Source: Bacteroidales bacterium
GTDB lineage: Bacteria; Bacteroidota; Bacteroidia; Bacteroidales; F082
NCBI GenBank assembly: GCA_015709215.1
Contig: JACCQN010000015.1
Coordinates: forward strand, 1-64,000
Direction: 5' to 3'
Length of the DNA stretch: 64,000 bases
In this document: positions 31,037 to 38,505 of the stretch, one piece after another
Numbering within the stretch: the first letter of the stretch is position 1
How the letters are laid out: every line of letters starts with the position of its first letter
Position numbers and translations under genes: made by a program
The notes under the pieces: model-generated
What the model saw: the letters and a program-made list of their open reading frames with translations, nothing else
The model's database searches: none
Told to the model about the DNA's origin: nothing

Positions 31037-32002
31037 TTATTGTTTAAGGTAGCGTTGTTCAAGTTCGTAATGCGTGATATTGAATGGATGGAGTGGCATT
31101 TTTATGGTATAAATCTGTCCTTTTTTCACACGAAGTTGATCACTTCTGAGCCATGGATTGAAATATTTAAGCAGTTTATAACTGATTTGATGATCGTGTG
31201 CGTAATCAGCCCAGCTATTGATGGATTTGTCAATTGTAACAAGCTCAAAGCTAAGTGGTGGATAAAGTTTTTCGACCTGTGGGAAAAAACCATATTGTTC
31301 AGGATTTTCCATAATCATTTTGAGGGCGAGCATTCTGAAGAGATAGCGCTCTGTTTCTTCTGCCATTAGCAAATCAAAATAGGAATCCGCTTTTTGATCC
31401 TGCAGAAAATTATCGATTCTTCGTTTTCCGGCATTATAGGAAGCTGCTACCAGCGTCCATTTGCCGTAGTTTTCGTATGACTTGAGCAGGTATCGGCAGG
31501 CAGCGGCAGTGGCCAGTTCTACGTGATAACGCATATCAACATCATTACTGATTTCGAGGTCGTAATCCTTTGCCGTGCCTTTTAAAAACTGCCAAAACCC
31601 CACAGCTCCGGCAGGAGATTGCACATTGGTGAGGCCGCTTTCGATCATGCTTAAATACTTAAAGTCATCCGGAATGCTATATTGAGCCAGTATAGGTTCA
31701 ATAACCGGGAGCCAGCGGTTGGCACGTTTGAGCAGCAATAGCGTTGAGCTATGCCAATATGTATTTACTATAAGCTCCCTTTCGAGGCTTTCGCGTGTCA
31801 TAAAAAGCTCAACAGGAATGCGTTCGTCTGCAAAATAAATTTCTTCGGGGAGATCGAAGCTGACGATACGGTAATTTTGATCACTTTCGAGCACACTATG
31901 GCCAGTTTGATTTGTTGGTGGCGCAGCCAGATAAAAGAAAAGCCAACCGGATGTGCCAGCTAAAAGGACAAATAAAAGTGCCAGAAATAAATTACGCAAC
32001 AT
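31037..32002 (-). CDS. Membrane-anchored lytic transglycosylase
   Basis: A 321-residue peptidoglycan lyase of the SLT/MltD family. An N-terminal hydrophobic anchor (LFLALLFVLLAGTSGWLFFYLA) is followed by the catalytic domain, with the general-acid Glu in MIESGLTNVQSPAGAVGFWQ (E near residue 118) and the AASYNAGKRRID motif near residue 187. The C-terminal part ends in a single LysM-like region (SYKLLKYFNPWL) and lacks the multiple LysM repeats of MltD. It precedes uvrA closely, so readthrough is possible. Confidence 0.88.
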   Translation of the reverse strand: MLRNLFLALLFVLLAGTSGWLFFYLAAPPTNQTGHSVLESDQNYRIVSFDLPEEIYFADERIPVELFMTRESLERELIVNTYWHSSTLLLLKRANRWLPVIEPILAQYSIPDDFKYLSMIESGLTNVQSPAGAVGFWQFLKGTAKDYDLEISNDVDMRYHVELATAAACRYLLKSYENYGKWTLVAASYNAGKRRIDNFLQDQKADSYFDLLMAEETERYLFRMLALKMIMENPEQYGFFPQVEKLYPPLSFELVTIDKSINSWADYAHDHQISYKLLKYFNPWLRSDQLRVKKGQIYTIKMPLHPFNITHYELEQRYLKQ

Positions 32003-32070
32003 GATGCTGGATTTTGTACAATGATAAACGCCTTACAGCTGTTTCTGTTCAAGAGTCCGACAAATCGATT

Positions 32071-32613
32071 CTAGAAAGGACTGACAAAATCTTTAAAGAG
32101 TGGCGATTGTTGATCTTTTTCAGATAAAACCGGATTGCTGATTCCCCAATCGATATTCAAATCAGGGTCGTTCCAGCGGATACTGCCTTCCGACGCTTTG
32201 TTGTAAACATTTGTGCATTTGTAAAAGAATACGGTGTTGTCTTCTAATGTTATAAAACCATGCGCAAAACCCGGCGGAACCCAATACATCCATTTGTTTG
32301 ATTCAGTAAGCTCAATCGATGCCCACTGCCCATAAGTAGGTGAGTTTTTTCGGATGTCGACAGCCACATCCAGCACTGCTCCTTTCATCACCCGAACAAG
32401 TTTTCCTTGTGCAAAAGGTGGTGCCTGAAAATGCAAACCACGCAAAACACCTTTCATGGATTTGGACTCATTGTCCTGAACAAAGTTTTGATCGATGCCT
32501 TGTTGAATGAATTTTTCCTTGTTGTATGATTCAAAAAAATAGCCTCGCTGATCCTCGAAAACAATGGGTTTTACGATGAGCAGATCAGGGATTTTGGTAG
32601 TTATTATTTCCAT
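32071..32613 (-). CDS. rfbC: dTDP-4-dehydrorhamnose 3,5-epimerase
   Basis: A 180-residue RmlC cupin enzyme that epimerises dTDP-4-keto-6-deoxyglucose at C3 and C5 in dTDP-L-rhamnose synthesis. Motifs: FEDQRGYFFESYN near residue 20, the VLRGLHFQ catalytic His near residue 60, and YWVPPGFAHGF near residue 115. No other rml gene is in the window. Its start codon is only six bases from the octamer array at 32619-32762, so its mRNA leader consists of repeats. Confidence 0.95.
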   Translation of the reverse strand: MEIITTKIPDLLIVKPIVFEDQRGYFFESYNKEKFIQQGIDQNFVQDNESKSMKGVLRGLHFQAPPFAQGKLVRVMKGAVLDVAVDIRKNSPTYGQWASIELTESNKWMYWVPPGFAHGFITLEDNTVFFYKCTNVYNKASEGSIRWNDPDLNIDWGISNPVLSEKDQQSPLFKDFVSPF

Positions 32614-32618
32614 TTTTT

Positions 32619-32762
32619 GAGGGTTTAAGGGTTTAAGAGTTCACGGGTTCACGGGTTTACGGGTTTACGGGTTTACGGGTTTACGGGTTTACGGGTTTAC
32701 GGGTTTAAGGGTTTAAGGGTTTAAGAGTTTACGGGTTTAAGGGTTTAATAGTTAGCGGGTTT
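32619..32762. repeat. Octamer tandem array 1 (18 units)
   Basis: Eighteen consecutive 8-base units fill the space between rfbC and the four-helix-bundle gene. On the plus strand the consensus is ACGGGTTT, with variants AAGGGTTT, AAGAGTTT and ACGGGTTC. Seven successive units from 32651 to 32706 are identical. The array begins six bases before rfbC and runs into the last two bases of the four-helix-bundle stop codon. Spaced GGG triplets on the plus strand could form G-quadruplexes. The same octamer occurs in the opposite orientation at 33271-33398. Confidence 0.97.
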
Positions 32763-33111
32763 AATTGAGTGTTTTCAAGTATTTTATCAGTTTTATTAGT
32801 TTTGATCTTATAACTGATAAGGATTCAGTTAGTTGGGTTGATTGCAGATAATTCAATCTTTCGGTAATAATAAGTTGAGTTTCCAGTTCTGAAAGTGACC
32901 CTAAAGCGATATTGAGAAACTGAAGGAATTGTTGATTACTGTTTCTTGCAGATCCTTCTGCAATATTCGATGGAATAGAAACAGCTGCACGACGCATCTG
33001 ACTTATAAGGCCATATTTTTCTTCATCAGGAAAGGTTTTTGTGATGTTGTATATATCAACCACAAAATCTATAGACAACTGCCATATTTCAAGCTCTTTA
33101 TGTGTAGCCAT
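32761..33111 (-). CDS. Four-helix-bundle protein (23S rRNA intervening-sequence protein family)
   Basis: A 116-residue protein of the S23/IVP four-helix-bundle family (TIGR02436-like). Hallmarks are an N-terminal KELEIWQLSIDF, the central QMRRAAVSIPSNIAEGSAR near residues 39-57, and QFLQFLNIALGSLSELETQL near residues 62-81. Relatives were first found inside intervening sequences of bacterial 23S rRNA, and others act as accessory variability determinants (Avd) in diversity-generating retroelements. No reverse transcriptase or rRNA is seen here. Instead it is free-standing and enclosed by inverted octamer arrays. It probably forms a basic pentamer that binds nucleic acid, by homology. Confidence 0.93.
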   Translation of the reverse strand: MATHKELEIWQLSIDFVVDIYNITKTFPDEEKYGLISQMRRAAVSIPSNIAEGSARNSNQQFLQFLNIALGSLSELETQLIITERLNYLQSTQLTESLSVIRSKLIKLIKYLKTLN

Positions 33112-33240
33112 ATTGTTAAGGCCTTAAATATTATTTGTCTTTATGAATGTTCAGTTATTTTCAAGCGAAGATTAAAATTCCCTTGAAAAATTTTGTCTTC
33201 AAAACCTGATTTATACATTGTAATCTTAAAAATAAAAATT

Positions 33241-33273
33241 CAAAAATAAACGTATAATATCCAGATTTACAAA
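33241..33273 (-). promoter_or_regulatory. Candidate promoter of the four-helix-bundle gene
   Basis: On the minus strand TTTG (33273-33270) and TATTTTTG (33248-33241) are 21 bases apart. The -33 part is made by the border of array 2, so the array supplies half of the promoter. The leader to the start codon is about 125 bases. Confidence 0.45.
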
Positions 33274-33398
33274 CCCTTCAACCCGTAAACTCGTAAACTC
33301 TTAAACCCGTAAACTCGTAAACCCGTAAACCCTTCAACCCGTAAACTCGTAAACCCGTAAACTCTTAAACCCGTGAACCCGTAAACCCATGAACCTCC
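33271..33398. repeat. Octamer tandem array 2 (16 units, inverted)
   Basis: Sixteen 8-base units reading AAACCCGT on the plus strand, with variants AAACTCGT, AAACCCTT, CAACCCGT and GAACCCGT, fill the space from the four-helix-bundle promoter to the lpdA stop codon. This is the reverse complement of the unit in array 1. The two arrays could pair in DNA or RNA, with the small gene in the loop. The units are less uniform than in array 1. Confidence 0.97.
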
Positions 33399-34789
33399 TA
33401 CAAATGAATCACTTCTCCATAGGCATCAGCAGCTGCTTCCATGATAGCTTCTGACATAGTTGGATGTGGATGAACGGTTTTAATGATTTCGTGGCCTGTG
33501 GTTTCCAATTTTCGGGCTGCAACGGCTTCTGCAATCATTTCTGTTACGTTATCGCCGATCATGTGACAGCCCAACCATTCGCCATATTTGGCATCGAAAA
33601 TTACTTTCACAAAACCATCTTTGTTACCTGCTGCACTAGCTTTTCCTGAGGCCGAAAATGGGAATTTACCTACTTTGATTTCATAACCTGCTTCTTTGGC
33701 TTGTTTTTCGGTCATGCCAACTGAGGCAACCTCCGGATTGGTGTAAGTGCAGGATGGGATATTACCATAATCAACAGGATCAGGATTGAGACCTGCAATG
33801 GCTTCCACGCAGGTGATGCCTTCGTGAGAGGCTGTATGTGCCAAAGCCGGGCCGTGAACAATATCTCCAATGGCATAAACACCTTCAACATTTGTGCGAT
33901 AGTACTCATCCACCAAAACTTTTCCTTTTTCAGTTTTCACGCCTGTTTCTTCGAGGCCCAAACCTTCAAGATTTGTAGCGATTCCAACAGCTGAGAGTAC
34001 GATTTCCGCTTCAACAACTTCTTCGCCTTTTTTTGTTTTGATCGTCACTTTACAAACTTCGCCTGAAGTATCAACCTTTTCGACAGAAGAATTGGTCATC
34101 ACTTTCATTTTGGCTTTTTTGAAAGAGCGCTCCAGTTGCTTCGAAACTTCTTCATCTTCAATAGGCAGGATATTCGGCATATATTCAACAAGTGTAACAT
34201 CCACACCCATGCTATTGTAGAAAAAAGCAAACTCAGAGCCAATTGCACCCGAGCCAACAACTACCATAGATTTTGGCATTTTTGGTAAAACCATTGCTTT
34301 ACGGTAGCCAATAATTTTTTCTCCATCAATCGGCAAATTCGGCAATTCACGTGATCGTGCGCCAGTAGCCAGAATGATATGATCGGCTTCGTATTCTGTG
34401 GCTTTGCCATCGACGTCAGTAACGCTTACTTTTTTGCCTTTCAGCAATTTACCAAAGCCGTTGAGCAACTCAATTTTATTTTTTTTGAATAAGTATTGTA
34501 CGCCTTTACTCATGCCTTCTGCCACACCGCGGCTTCGCTTTACAATGCTTTCAAAATCTGGTTTTGGATCACTTTCAAGCGTAATGCCATAATCGGCTGC
34601 ATGTTTCATATAATTGAAAACCTGCGCGCTTTTGAGGAGTGCTTTTGTTGGGATACAGCCCCAGTTGAGGCAGATTCCACCAATTTCAGCCTTTTCGACA
34701 ACGGCTACTTTTTTCCCTAACTGAGAAGCCCTGATAGCAGCTACATAACCTCCCGGGCCGCTGCCTATAACGATCACATCATATTTCAT
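33398..34789 (-). CDS. lpdA: Dihydrolipoyl dehydrogenase (E3)
   Basis: A 463-residue flavoenzyme that reoxidises dihydrolipoyl groups of 2-oxoacid dehydrogenase complexes and the glycine cleavage system with NAD+. The FAD motif GSGPGGY is at residues 9-15, the redox disulfide GGICLNWGCIP at about 37-47, the NAD motif GSGAIGSEFA near 178, and the catalytic HPHPTMSEA dyad near 441. Length is normal. A -7 box lies at 34827-34834. The octamer array abuts its stop codon. Confidence 0.97.
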   Translation of the reverse strand: MKYDVIVIGSGPGGYVAAIRASQLGKKVAVVEKAEIGGICLNWGCIPTKALLKSAQVFNYMKHAADYGITLESDPKPDFESIVKRSRGVAEGMSKGVQYLFKKNKIELLNGFGKLLKGKKVSVTDVDGKATEYEADHIILATGARSRELPNLPIDGEKIIGYRKAMVLPKMPKSMVVVGSGAIGSEFAFFYNSMGVDVTLVEYMPNILPIEDEEVSKQLERSFKKAKMKVMTNSSVEKVDTSGEVCKVTIKTKKGEEVVEAEIVLSAVGIATNLEGLGLEETGVKTEKGKVLVDEYYRTNVEGVYAIGDIVHGPALAHTASHEGITCVEAIAGLNPDPVDYGNIPSCTYTNPEVASVGMTEKQAKEAGYEIKVGKFPFSASGKASAAGNKDGFVKVIFDAKYGEWLGCHMIGDNVTEMIAEAVAARKLETTGHEIIKTVHPHPTMSEAIMEAAADAYGEVIHL

Positions 34790-34826
34790 TGTAGTGAGTT
34801 TTTGTTATTTAGATTGTTTCTGATTG

Positions 34827-34834
34827 CAAAATTA
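34827..34834 (-). promoter_or_regulatory. -7 box for lpdA
   Basis: The minus strand reads TAATTTTGCA, an exact TAnnTTTG match with trailing CA, 38 bases before the start codon. Confidence 0.5.
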
Positions 34835-34996
34835 CAAAAATACTCCGGCATCTTGTTGTTTTATACTGTTGTTGAATAGCTTATTTGATAGCTTTTTTGT
34901 GAGTATCTTAACATCTTTAAAGATTAATTTTATTGGGAAATATTTTTTCTCTCAACATTTTTACGACCTTTGTGAATTCCAAAACAATAACAACCT

Positions 34997-35587
34997 ATGA
35001 AAAAGACACTTATTATTATTGCTATTGTCCTTGTTGTAATCTTTGTGTTTTACAGCTTTTTTAAAGGAACCTATAACACTATGGTTATGAATAGCGAACA
35101 AGTTGATGCTCAATGGGCTCAGGTCGAAAATGTTTATCAGCGGCGTGCCGATCTCATCCCTAATTTGGTGAATACTGTTAAAGGATTTGCGGCGCAGGAG
35201 CAGGAAGTACTAACAGGCGTTGTTGAGGCTCGTGCCAAAGCAACTTCCGTAAATGTGAATGCAGAAAATCTTACAGAAGCTAATTTGCAAGCATTTCAAA
35301 AGGCACAGGAGGGATTGTCAGGAGCCTTATCACGTTTGATGGTGGTGGTTGAGCGTTATCCTGATCTGAAATCAAATCAGAACTTTCTTGAATTGCAGGC
35401 ACAGCTCGAAGGAACAGAAAACCGTATCACAGTCGAACGGATGAAGTTTAACGAGACAACGCGTACCTATAATACCTACATAAAATCTTTTCCTCAAACC
35501 TTGCTTGCCGGTATGTTCGGCTTCGAAGTAAAACCTTATTTTGAGGCTGCAGCAGGTGCTGATGTAGTGCCGGAAGTGTCGTTTTAA
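34997..35587 (+). CDS. lemA: LemA family protein
   Basis: A 196-residue membrane-anchored protein. An N-terminal helix (LIIIAIVLVVIFVFYSFF) is followed by a long helical domain with the family motifs VDAQWAQVENVYQRRADLIPNLV (about residues 36-58) and RYPDLKSNQNF near 117. LemA proteins are widespread and of unclear function, and they often travel with TPM-domain proteins, as here. It is the first gene of a lemA-TPM-TPM operon with gaps of 15 and 0 bases. Confidence 0.93.
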   Translation: MKKTLIIIAIVLVVIFVFYSFFKGTYNTMVMNSEQVDAQWAQVENVYQRRADLIPNLVNTVKGFAAQEQEVLTGVVEARAKATSVNVNAENLTEANLQAFQKAQEGLSGALSRLMVVVERYPDLKSNQNFLELQAQLEGTENRITVERMKFNETTRTYNTYIKSFPQTLLAGMFGFEVKPYFEAAAGADVVPEVSF

Positions 35588-35602
35588 TAAAAACTAATTG
35601 TC

Positions 35603-36040
35603 ATGCCAAATGCACAAAATTTTTTCACGCAGGAAGATAAAGATCGTATTCGTGCTGCCATTTTGAAAGCAGAATTGGACACTTCGGGTGAGATAAGGGT
35701 GCATATCGAGAATCACTGCAAAGGTGAAGTGCTTGATCGTGCTGCATTTTTGTTCGATTACCTTAAAATCAATCAAACCGAACAGCGTAATGGTGTCCTT
35801 TTTTATCTGGCCGTTAAAGACCGACGGTTTGCAATTTTAGGTGATAATGGAATTAATAAAGTGGTTGAGGAATATTTTTGGGAAGAAATCAAACAATTGA
35901 TGTCCGAGCATTTCAAGCTTGGAGATTTTACTACCGGACTTGAGCATGGCATTGAACGTGCAGGTCAGAAACTCAAAAAGCATTTTCCATATCATAGCGA
36001 TGATATCAATGAGTTAAGCGATGAATTATCTTTTGGTTAA
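35603..36040 (+). CDS. TPM-domain protein, cytoplasmic-type
   Basis: A 145-residue protein consisting of one TPM (TLP18.3/Psb32/MOLO-1) domain without signal peptide. Features include TSGEIRVHIENHC near residue 27, the GVLFYLAVKDRRFAILGDNGIN core near residues 64-85, and a conserved GHF-like end (KLGDFTTGLEHGIERAG). Second gene of the lemA operon. In Bacteroidota this soluble TPM protein commonly sits between LemA and a membrane TPM protein. Biochemical role unknown. Confidence 0.85.
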   Translation: MPNAQNFFTQEDKDRIRAAILKAELDTSGEIRVHIENHCKGEVLDRAAFLFDYLKINQTEQRNGVLFYLAVKDRRFAILGDNGINKVVEEYFWEEIKQLMSEHFKLGDFTTGLEHGIERAGQKLKKHFPYHSDDINELSDELSFG

Positions 36041-36829
36041 ATGAAAAAAGTAACAATTTTCACTGGAGTTTTCCTGTTTGCCGTTTTTAGTCTTTTAAAC
36101 TTGAGTGGTTTTGGGCAAATTCCTGCCAAGCCCAATCCTCCCAGATTAGTCAATGATTTCACCGGCACTTTATCAGCGCAGGAATTGCAAATGCTTGAGC
36201 AAAAACTGGTCAATTATAACGATACCACTTCAACGCAATTTCTTGTTGTCTTGGTAAATGATTTGGGTGGCTATGATCCTGCTGATTTTGCTTTCAGATT
36301 GGGCGAGGAGTGGGGCGTTGGGCAGCAACAATACAATAATGGCGCTGTAATTTTAATCAAGCCAAAAACCCAGAAGAGTCGCGGGCAGGCTTTTATTGCT
36401 ACAGGCTATGGTTTGGAAGCACTCATCCCTGATGCACTTTCCAAAAGAATTGTAGATCAGGAGATGATTCCTGAGTTTAAAAATGAGCGCTATTTTGATG
36501 GCATATGGCGTGCTACAGATGTGATGATGGGTTTGGCCTCAGGTGCTTATGCTGCAGACGATTACAATCAGGAACCCTCAGCAGCTTGGTTTGTTCCAAT
36601 TTTGGTGTTTGCAATCATATTTTTCATGATGAAGGCCAGAGGTTCGGCCAATCATATTGGAGGCAAAAGCAACTTGCCTTTTTGGACTGCATTATTTCTT
36701 GCCAGTCAGGCAGGGCGCTCGCATGGAGGCAGTTGGCAGAGCTTTTCTGGTGGCAGAGGTGGTTCGGGTGGCTTTGGCGGCTTTGGTGGCGGAAGTTTTG
36801 GCGGTGGCGGAGCTGGAGGAAGTTGGTAA
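36041..36829 (+). CDS. TPM-domain membrane protein with glycine-rich tail
   Basis: A 262-residue YgcG-type protein. A signal peptide (VFLFAVFSLLNLSGFGQ) precedes a periplasmic TPM domain (about residues 35-170, with FLVVLVNDLGG and GAVILIKPK), then one transmembrane helix (WFVPILVFAIIFFMM) and a C-terminal tail of about 35 residues rich in Gly, Ser and Phe. Its ATG directly follows the previous stop codon, so translation is probably coupled. The poly-Gly tail is typical of the family. Confidence 0.9.
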   Translation: MKKVTIFTGVFLFAVFSLLNLSGFGQIPAKPNPPRLVNDFTGTLSAQELQMLEQKLVNYNDTTSTQFLVVLVNDLGGYDPADFAFRLGEEWGVGQQQYNNGAVILIKPKTQKSRGQAFIATGYGLEALIPDALSKRIVDQEMIPEFKNERYFDGIWRATDVMMGLASGAYAADDYNQEPSAAWFVPILVFAIIFFMMKARGSANHIGGKSNLPFWTALFLASQAGRSHGGSWQSFSGGRGGSGGFGGFGGGSFGGGGAGGSW

Positions 36830-36839
36830 AAGAAGTCTT

Positions 36840-38093
36840 TTATTTGGCTGATTTAGTTTTGGAGATTAAGCTGTTTCTGTATTCCGAAGGCAGTTTTCCC
36901 GAGTATTTCTTAAAGGAAGCAACAAATGATGATCTGCTGTTGAATCCGCAGGTTGAGGATATTCCTTCGATGCTGTAATCATCGTATTCTGGATCATGAA
37001 AAAGCTTGATCACCTTGGCGCAGCGATAATCATTCAAGAAAGTATGGAAATTTTTACCAAACCGCTCATTAATTACTTGCGAAAGGTATTTGGTATTGGT
37101 GTTCAGCATTTCGGCTATATCATCAATTTTAATTTTGGAATCCGTAAAGGGTTCCTTTTGCTTCATCAAAAATAATAGCGAGGCCAGAAGTTCCTCCTTC
37201 AGATTCTCGCACAAACAGGAGGAGCAATATTTTTCTTCCTCCTGATGATGAATATTTGATGATTTAAGTTCTTGTATGTCTTTATCATCTGCTTTCAGAA
37301 AATCTGTTTTTACAAATGGAGAGTTGTCAGTTTCGCACTGGCAATTGTAAAGGTGATTATCCTCAAAACGCACCCCAAAATAGGCTAGTCCAATGTTCAG
37401 ACTTAATAAAGCAGCAATAAATAAGGTACTGCTGAGCTGCTCGCCGGATTCATGAATGAGGGTATGGCCAATTAACAAACCCATCAAAATCAAAAAACTT
37501 ACCGCAAAAATTTGAATGCCGCTGAGGTAAATTTTAATGTCTTTTGAATTGTTTTCAGGTAATTGGTTGTAGAAAATCTTGTATTGTTTCAGGTTGTAAA
37601 TCAGATAGATAAGTAGTTGCAAACTTAAAATTGATTTAACAATGAACTCAATCAGCCAGGTTTGCCTGCCAGGAATATTTTTGAGTAAAAACAAACCATA
37701 AACCGAATCCAGATACTCTACATGATTTGTTATGATCAAAACCCAAAATGGAGTGATCAAGATAAACATCACAAAGGCAGGAACAAAATGTTTCAGGTCG
37801 ATGCTTCTCAATTGAAAATCTTTCACCAAAAGTGATTTGTGATGTAGGTAGAATAGAGGAGTGAGTGTGAGTGATATTGAAAAAACCAGCGGGAAAAGGA
37901 TAAAAAGGGTGGCATTATGCGTGTACAAATGTATATGAGCCAGAAATCCCGTAAGACCCAGATTTAGCATAAAAAATCCAAAAAGCAGTCGCGTAACGCT
38001 TTTCTTTTGAAAATGAAGGTAGAGCATATAAAAGAAAAAGCCAACGGATTGATAGCTGAACATAAGCCAAAGCGAATGATTAAGTACTTCCAT
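36840..38093 (-). CDS. Membrane-bound AraC-type regulator with Cys/His linker
   Basis: A 417-residue protein with seven or eight predicted transmembrane helices in residues 8-242, a soluble linker (about 243-315) and a C-terminal AraC/HTH_18 DNA-binding domain (IDDIAEMLNTNTKYLSQVINERFG, then GISSTCGFNSRSSFVASFKKYSG). The linker has Cys251, Cys253, His282, His283, Cys290, Cys293 and Cys295 (CxC, HH, CxxCxC), which suggests metal or redox sensing at the membrane. It is divergent from the nos cluster across a 412-base regulatory region, so it is the best local candidate for its regulator. Domain call firm, sensing role inferred. Confidence 0.85.
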   Translation of the reverse strand: MEVLNHSLWLMFSYQSVGFFFYMLYLHFQKKSVTRLLFGFFMLNLGLTGFLAHIHLYTHNATLFILFPLVFSISLTLTPLFYLHHKSLLVKDFQLRSIDLKHFVPAFVMFILITPFWVLIITNHVEYLDSVYGLFLLKNIPGRQTWLIEFIVKSILSLQLLIYLIYNLKQYKIFYNQLPENNSKDIKIYLSGIQIFAVSFLILMGLLIGHTLIHESGEQLSSTLFIAALLSLNIGLAYFGVRFEDNHLYNCQCETDNSPFVKTDFLKADDKDIQELKSSNIHHQEEEKYCSSCLCENLKEELLASLLFLMKQKEPFTDSKIKIDDIAEMLNTNTKYLSQVINERFGKNFHTFLNDYRCAKVIKLFHDPEYDDYSIEGISSTCGFNSRSSFVASFKKYSGKLPSEYRNSLISKTKSAK

Positions 38094-38115
38094 ATCAGGC
38101 CCGCTTTCGAATTAT

Positions 38116-38132
38116 TGAACTTAAAAAGTTCA
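38116..38132. promoter_or_regulatory. Inverted repeat before the AraC-type regulator
   Basis: TGAACT and AGTTCA are perfect inverted repeats separated by TAAAA, 23 bases before the regulator start. Possible operator for autoregulation. Confidence 0.4.
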
Positions 38133-38336
38133 TGTTTTTGTGCTAAATAATGATCGCCTTTTTGCTTATTCCTTTTTGCGAACGATCAGCTAACAAATAT
38201 AGTGATTAATTCTTGTTTTTAAACAACATATCATCAAATAAATATGTTAAGCAACACAATATCAGTGAAATAAAAGTAGAAAATAGGTATTGAAATCCTT
38301 GTTTTCTGATATAAATTGGAAGCTAAATCTTGTTCA

Positions 38337-38368
38337 AAAACAGGGAAAGATGTTTAGATTCCTGTTTT
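38337..38368. promoter_or_regulatory. Candidate activator site upstream of nosZ
   Basis: AAAACAGG (38337-38344) and CCTGTTTT (38361-38368) form an inverted repeat that extends imperfectly on both sides (TGTTC...GAAACA). Its centre is about 53 bases before the -7 box at 38406, a usual place for a dimeric activator. Confidence 0.45.
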
Positions 38369-38405
38369 GAAACACCTTTAATTTTTAATCTTTTAAAGTG
38401 CGGTT

Positions 38406-38413
38406 TACTTTTG
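38406..38413 (+). promoter_or_regulatory. -7 box for the nos cluster
   Basis: TACTTTTG is an exact -7 match, about 93 bases before the first nosZ-type start codon. Confidence 0.5.
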
Positions 38414-38505
38414 TTCAGGAAATAACAAAACAAATTGAAAGATTTGCGGATTAATTTCGAACCAAATGAGTAAAAATTCACTTTTTTTAATCAAAAACCA
38501 AAATC

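Larger units (their letters stand above)
38094..38505. promoter_or_regulatory. Divergent regulatory region, AraC-type regulator / nos cluster
   Basis: This 412-base gene-free stretch holds a perfect inverted repeat TGAACT-N5-AGTTCA at 38116-38132, just before the regulator gene. It also holds an inverted repeat AAAACAGG-N16-CCTGTTTT at 38337-38368 and a -7 box TACTTTTG at 38406-38413 before the first nosZ paralogue. A clear FNR-type TTGAN6TCAA site was not found. Confidence 0.6.

Noticed and set aside
32761-33111. Avd component of a diversity-generating retroelement
   Set aside because: No reverse transcriptase, template repeat or variable repeat is seen within the window.
32619-33398. CRISPR array
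   Set aside because: The units are contiguous octamers with no unique spacers, and no cas gene is present.
32761-33398. 23S rRNA intervening sequence
   Set aside because: No rRNA gene lies on either side. The flanks are rfbC and lpdA coding regions.
36505-36978. Plus-strand frame overlapping the glycine-rich tail gene
   Set aside because: It is a shifted reading of the Gly-rich codons (runs of Trp and Arg) and crosses the end of the facing regulator gene.
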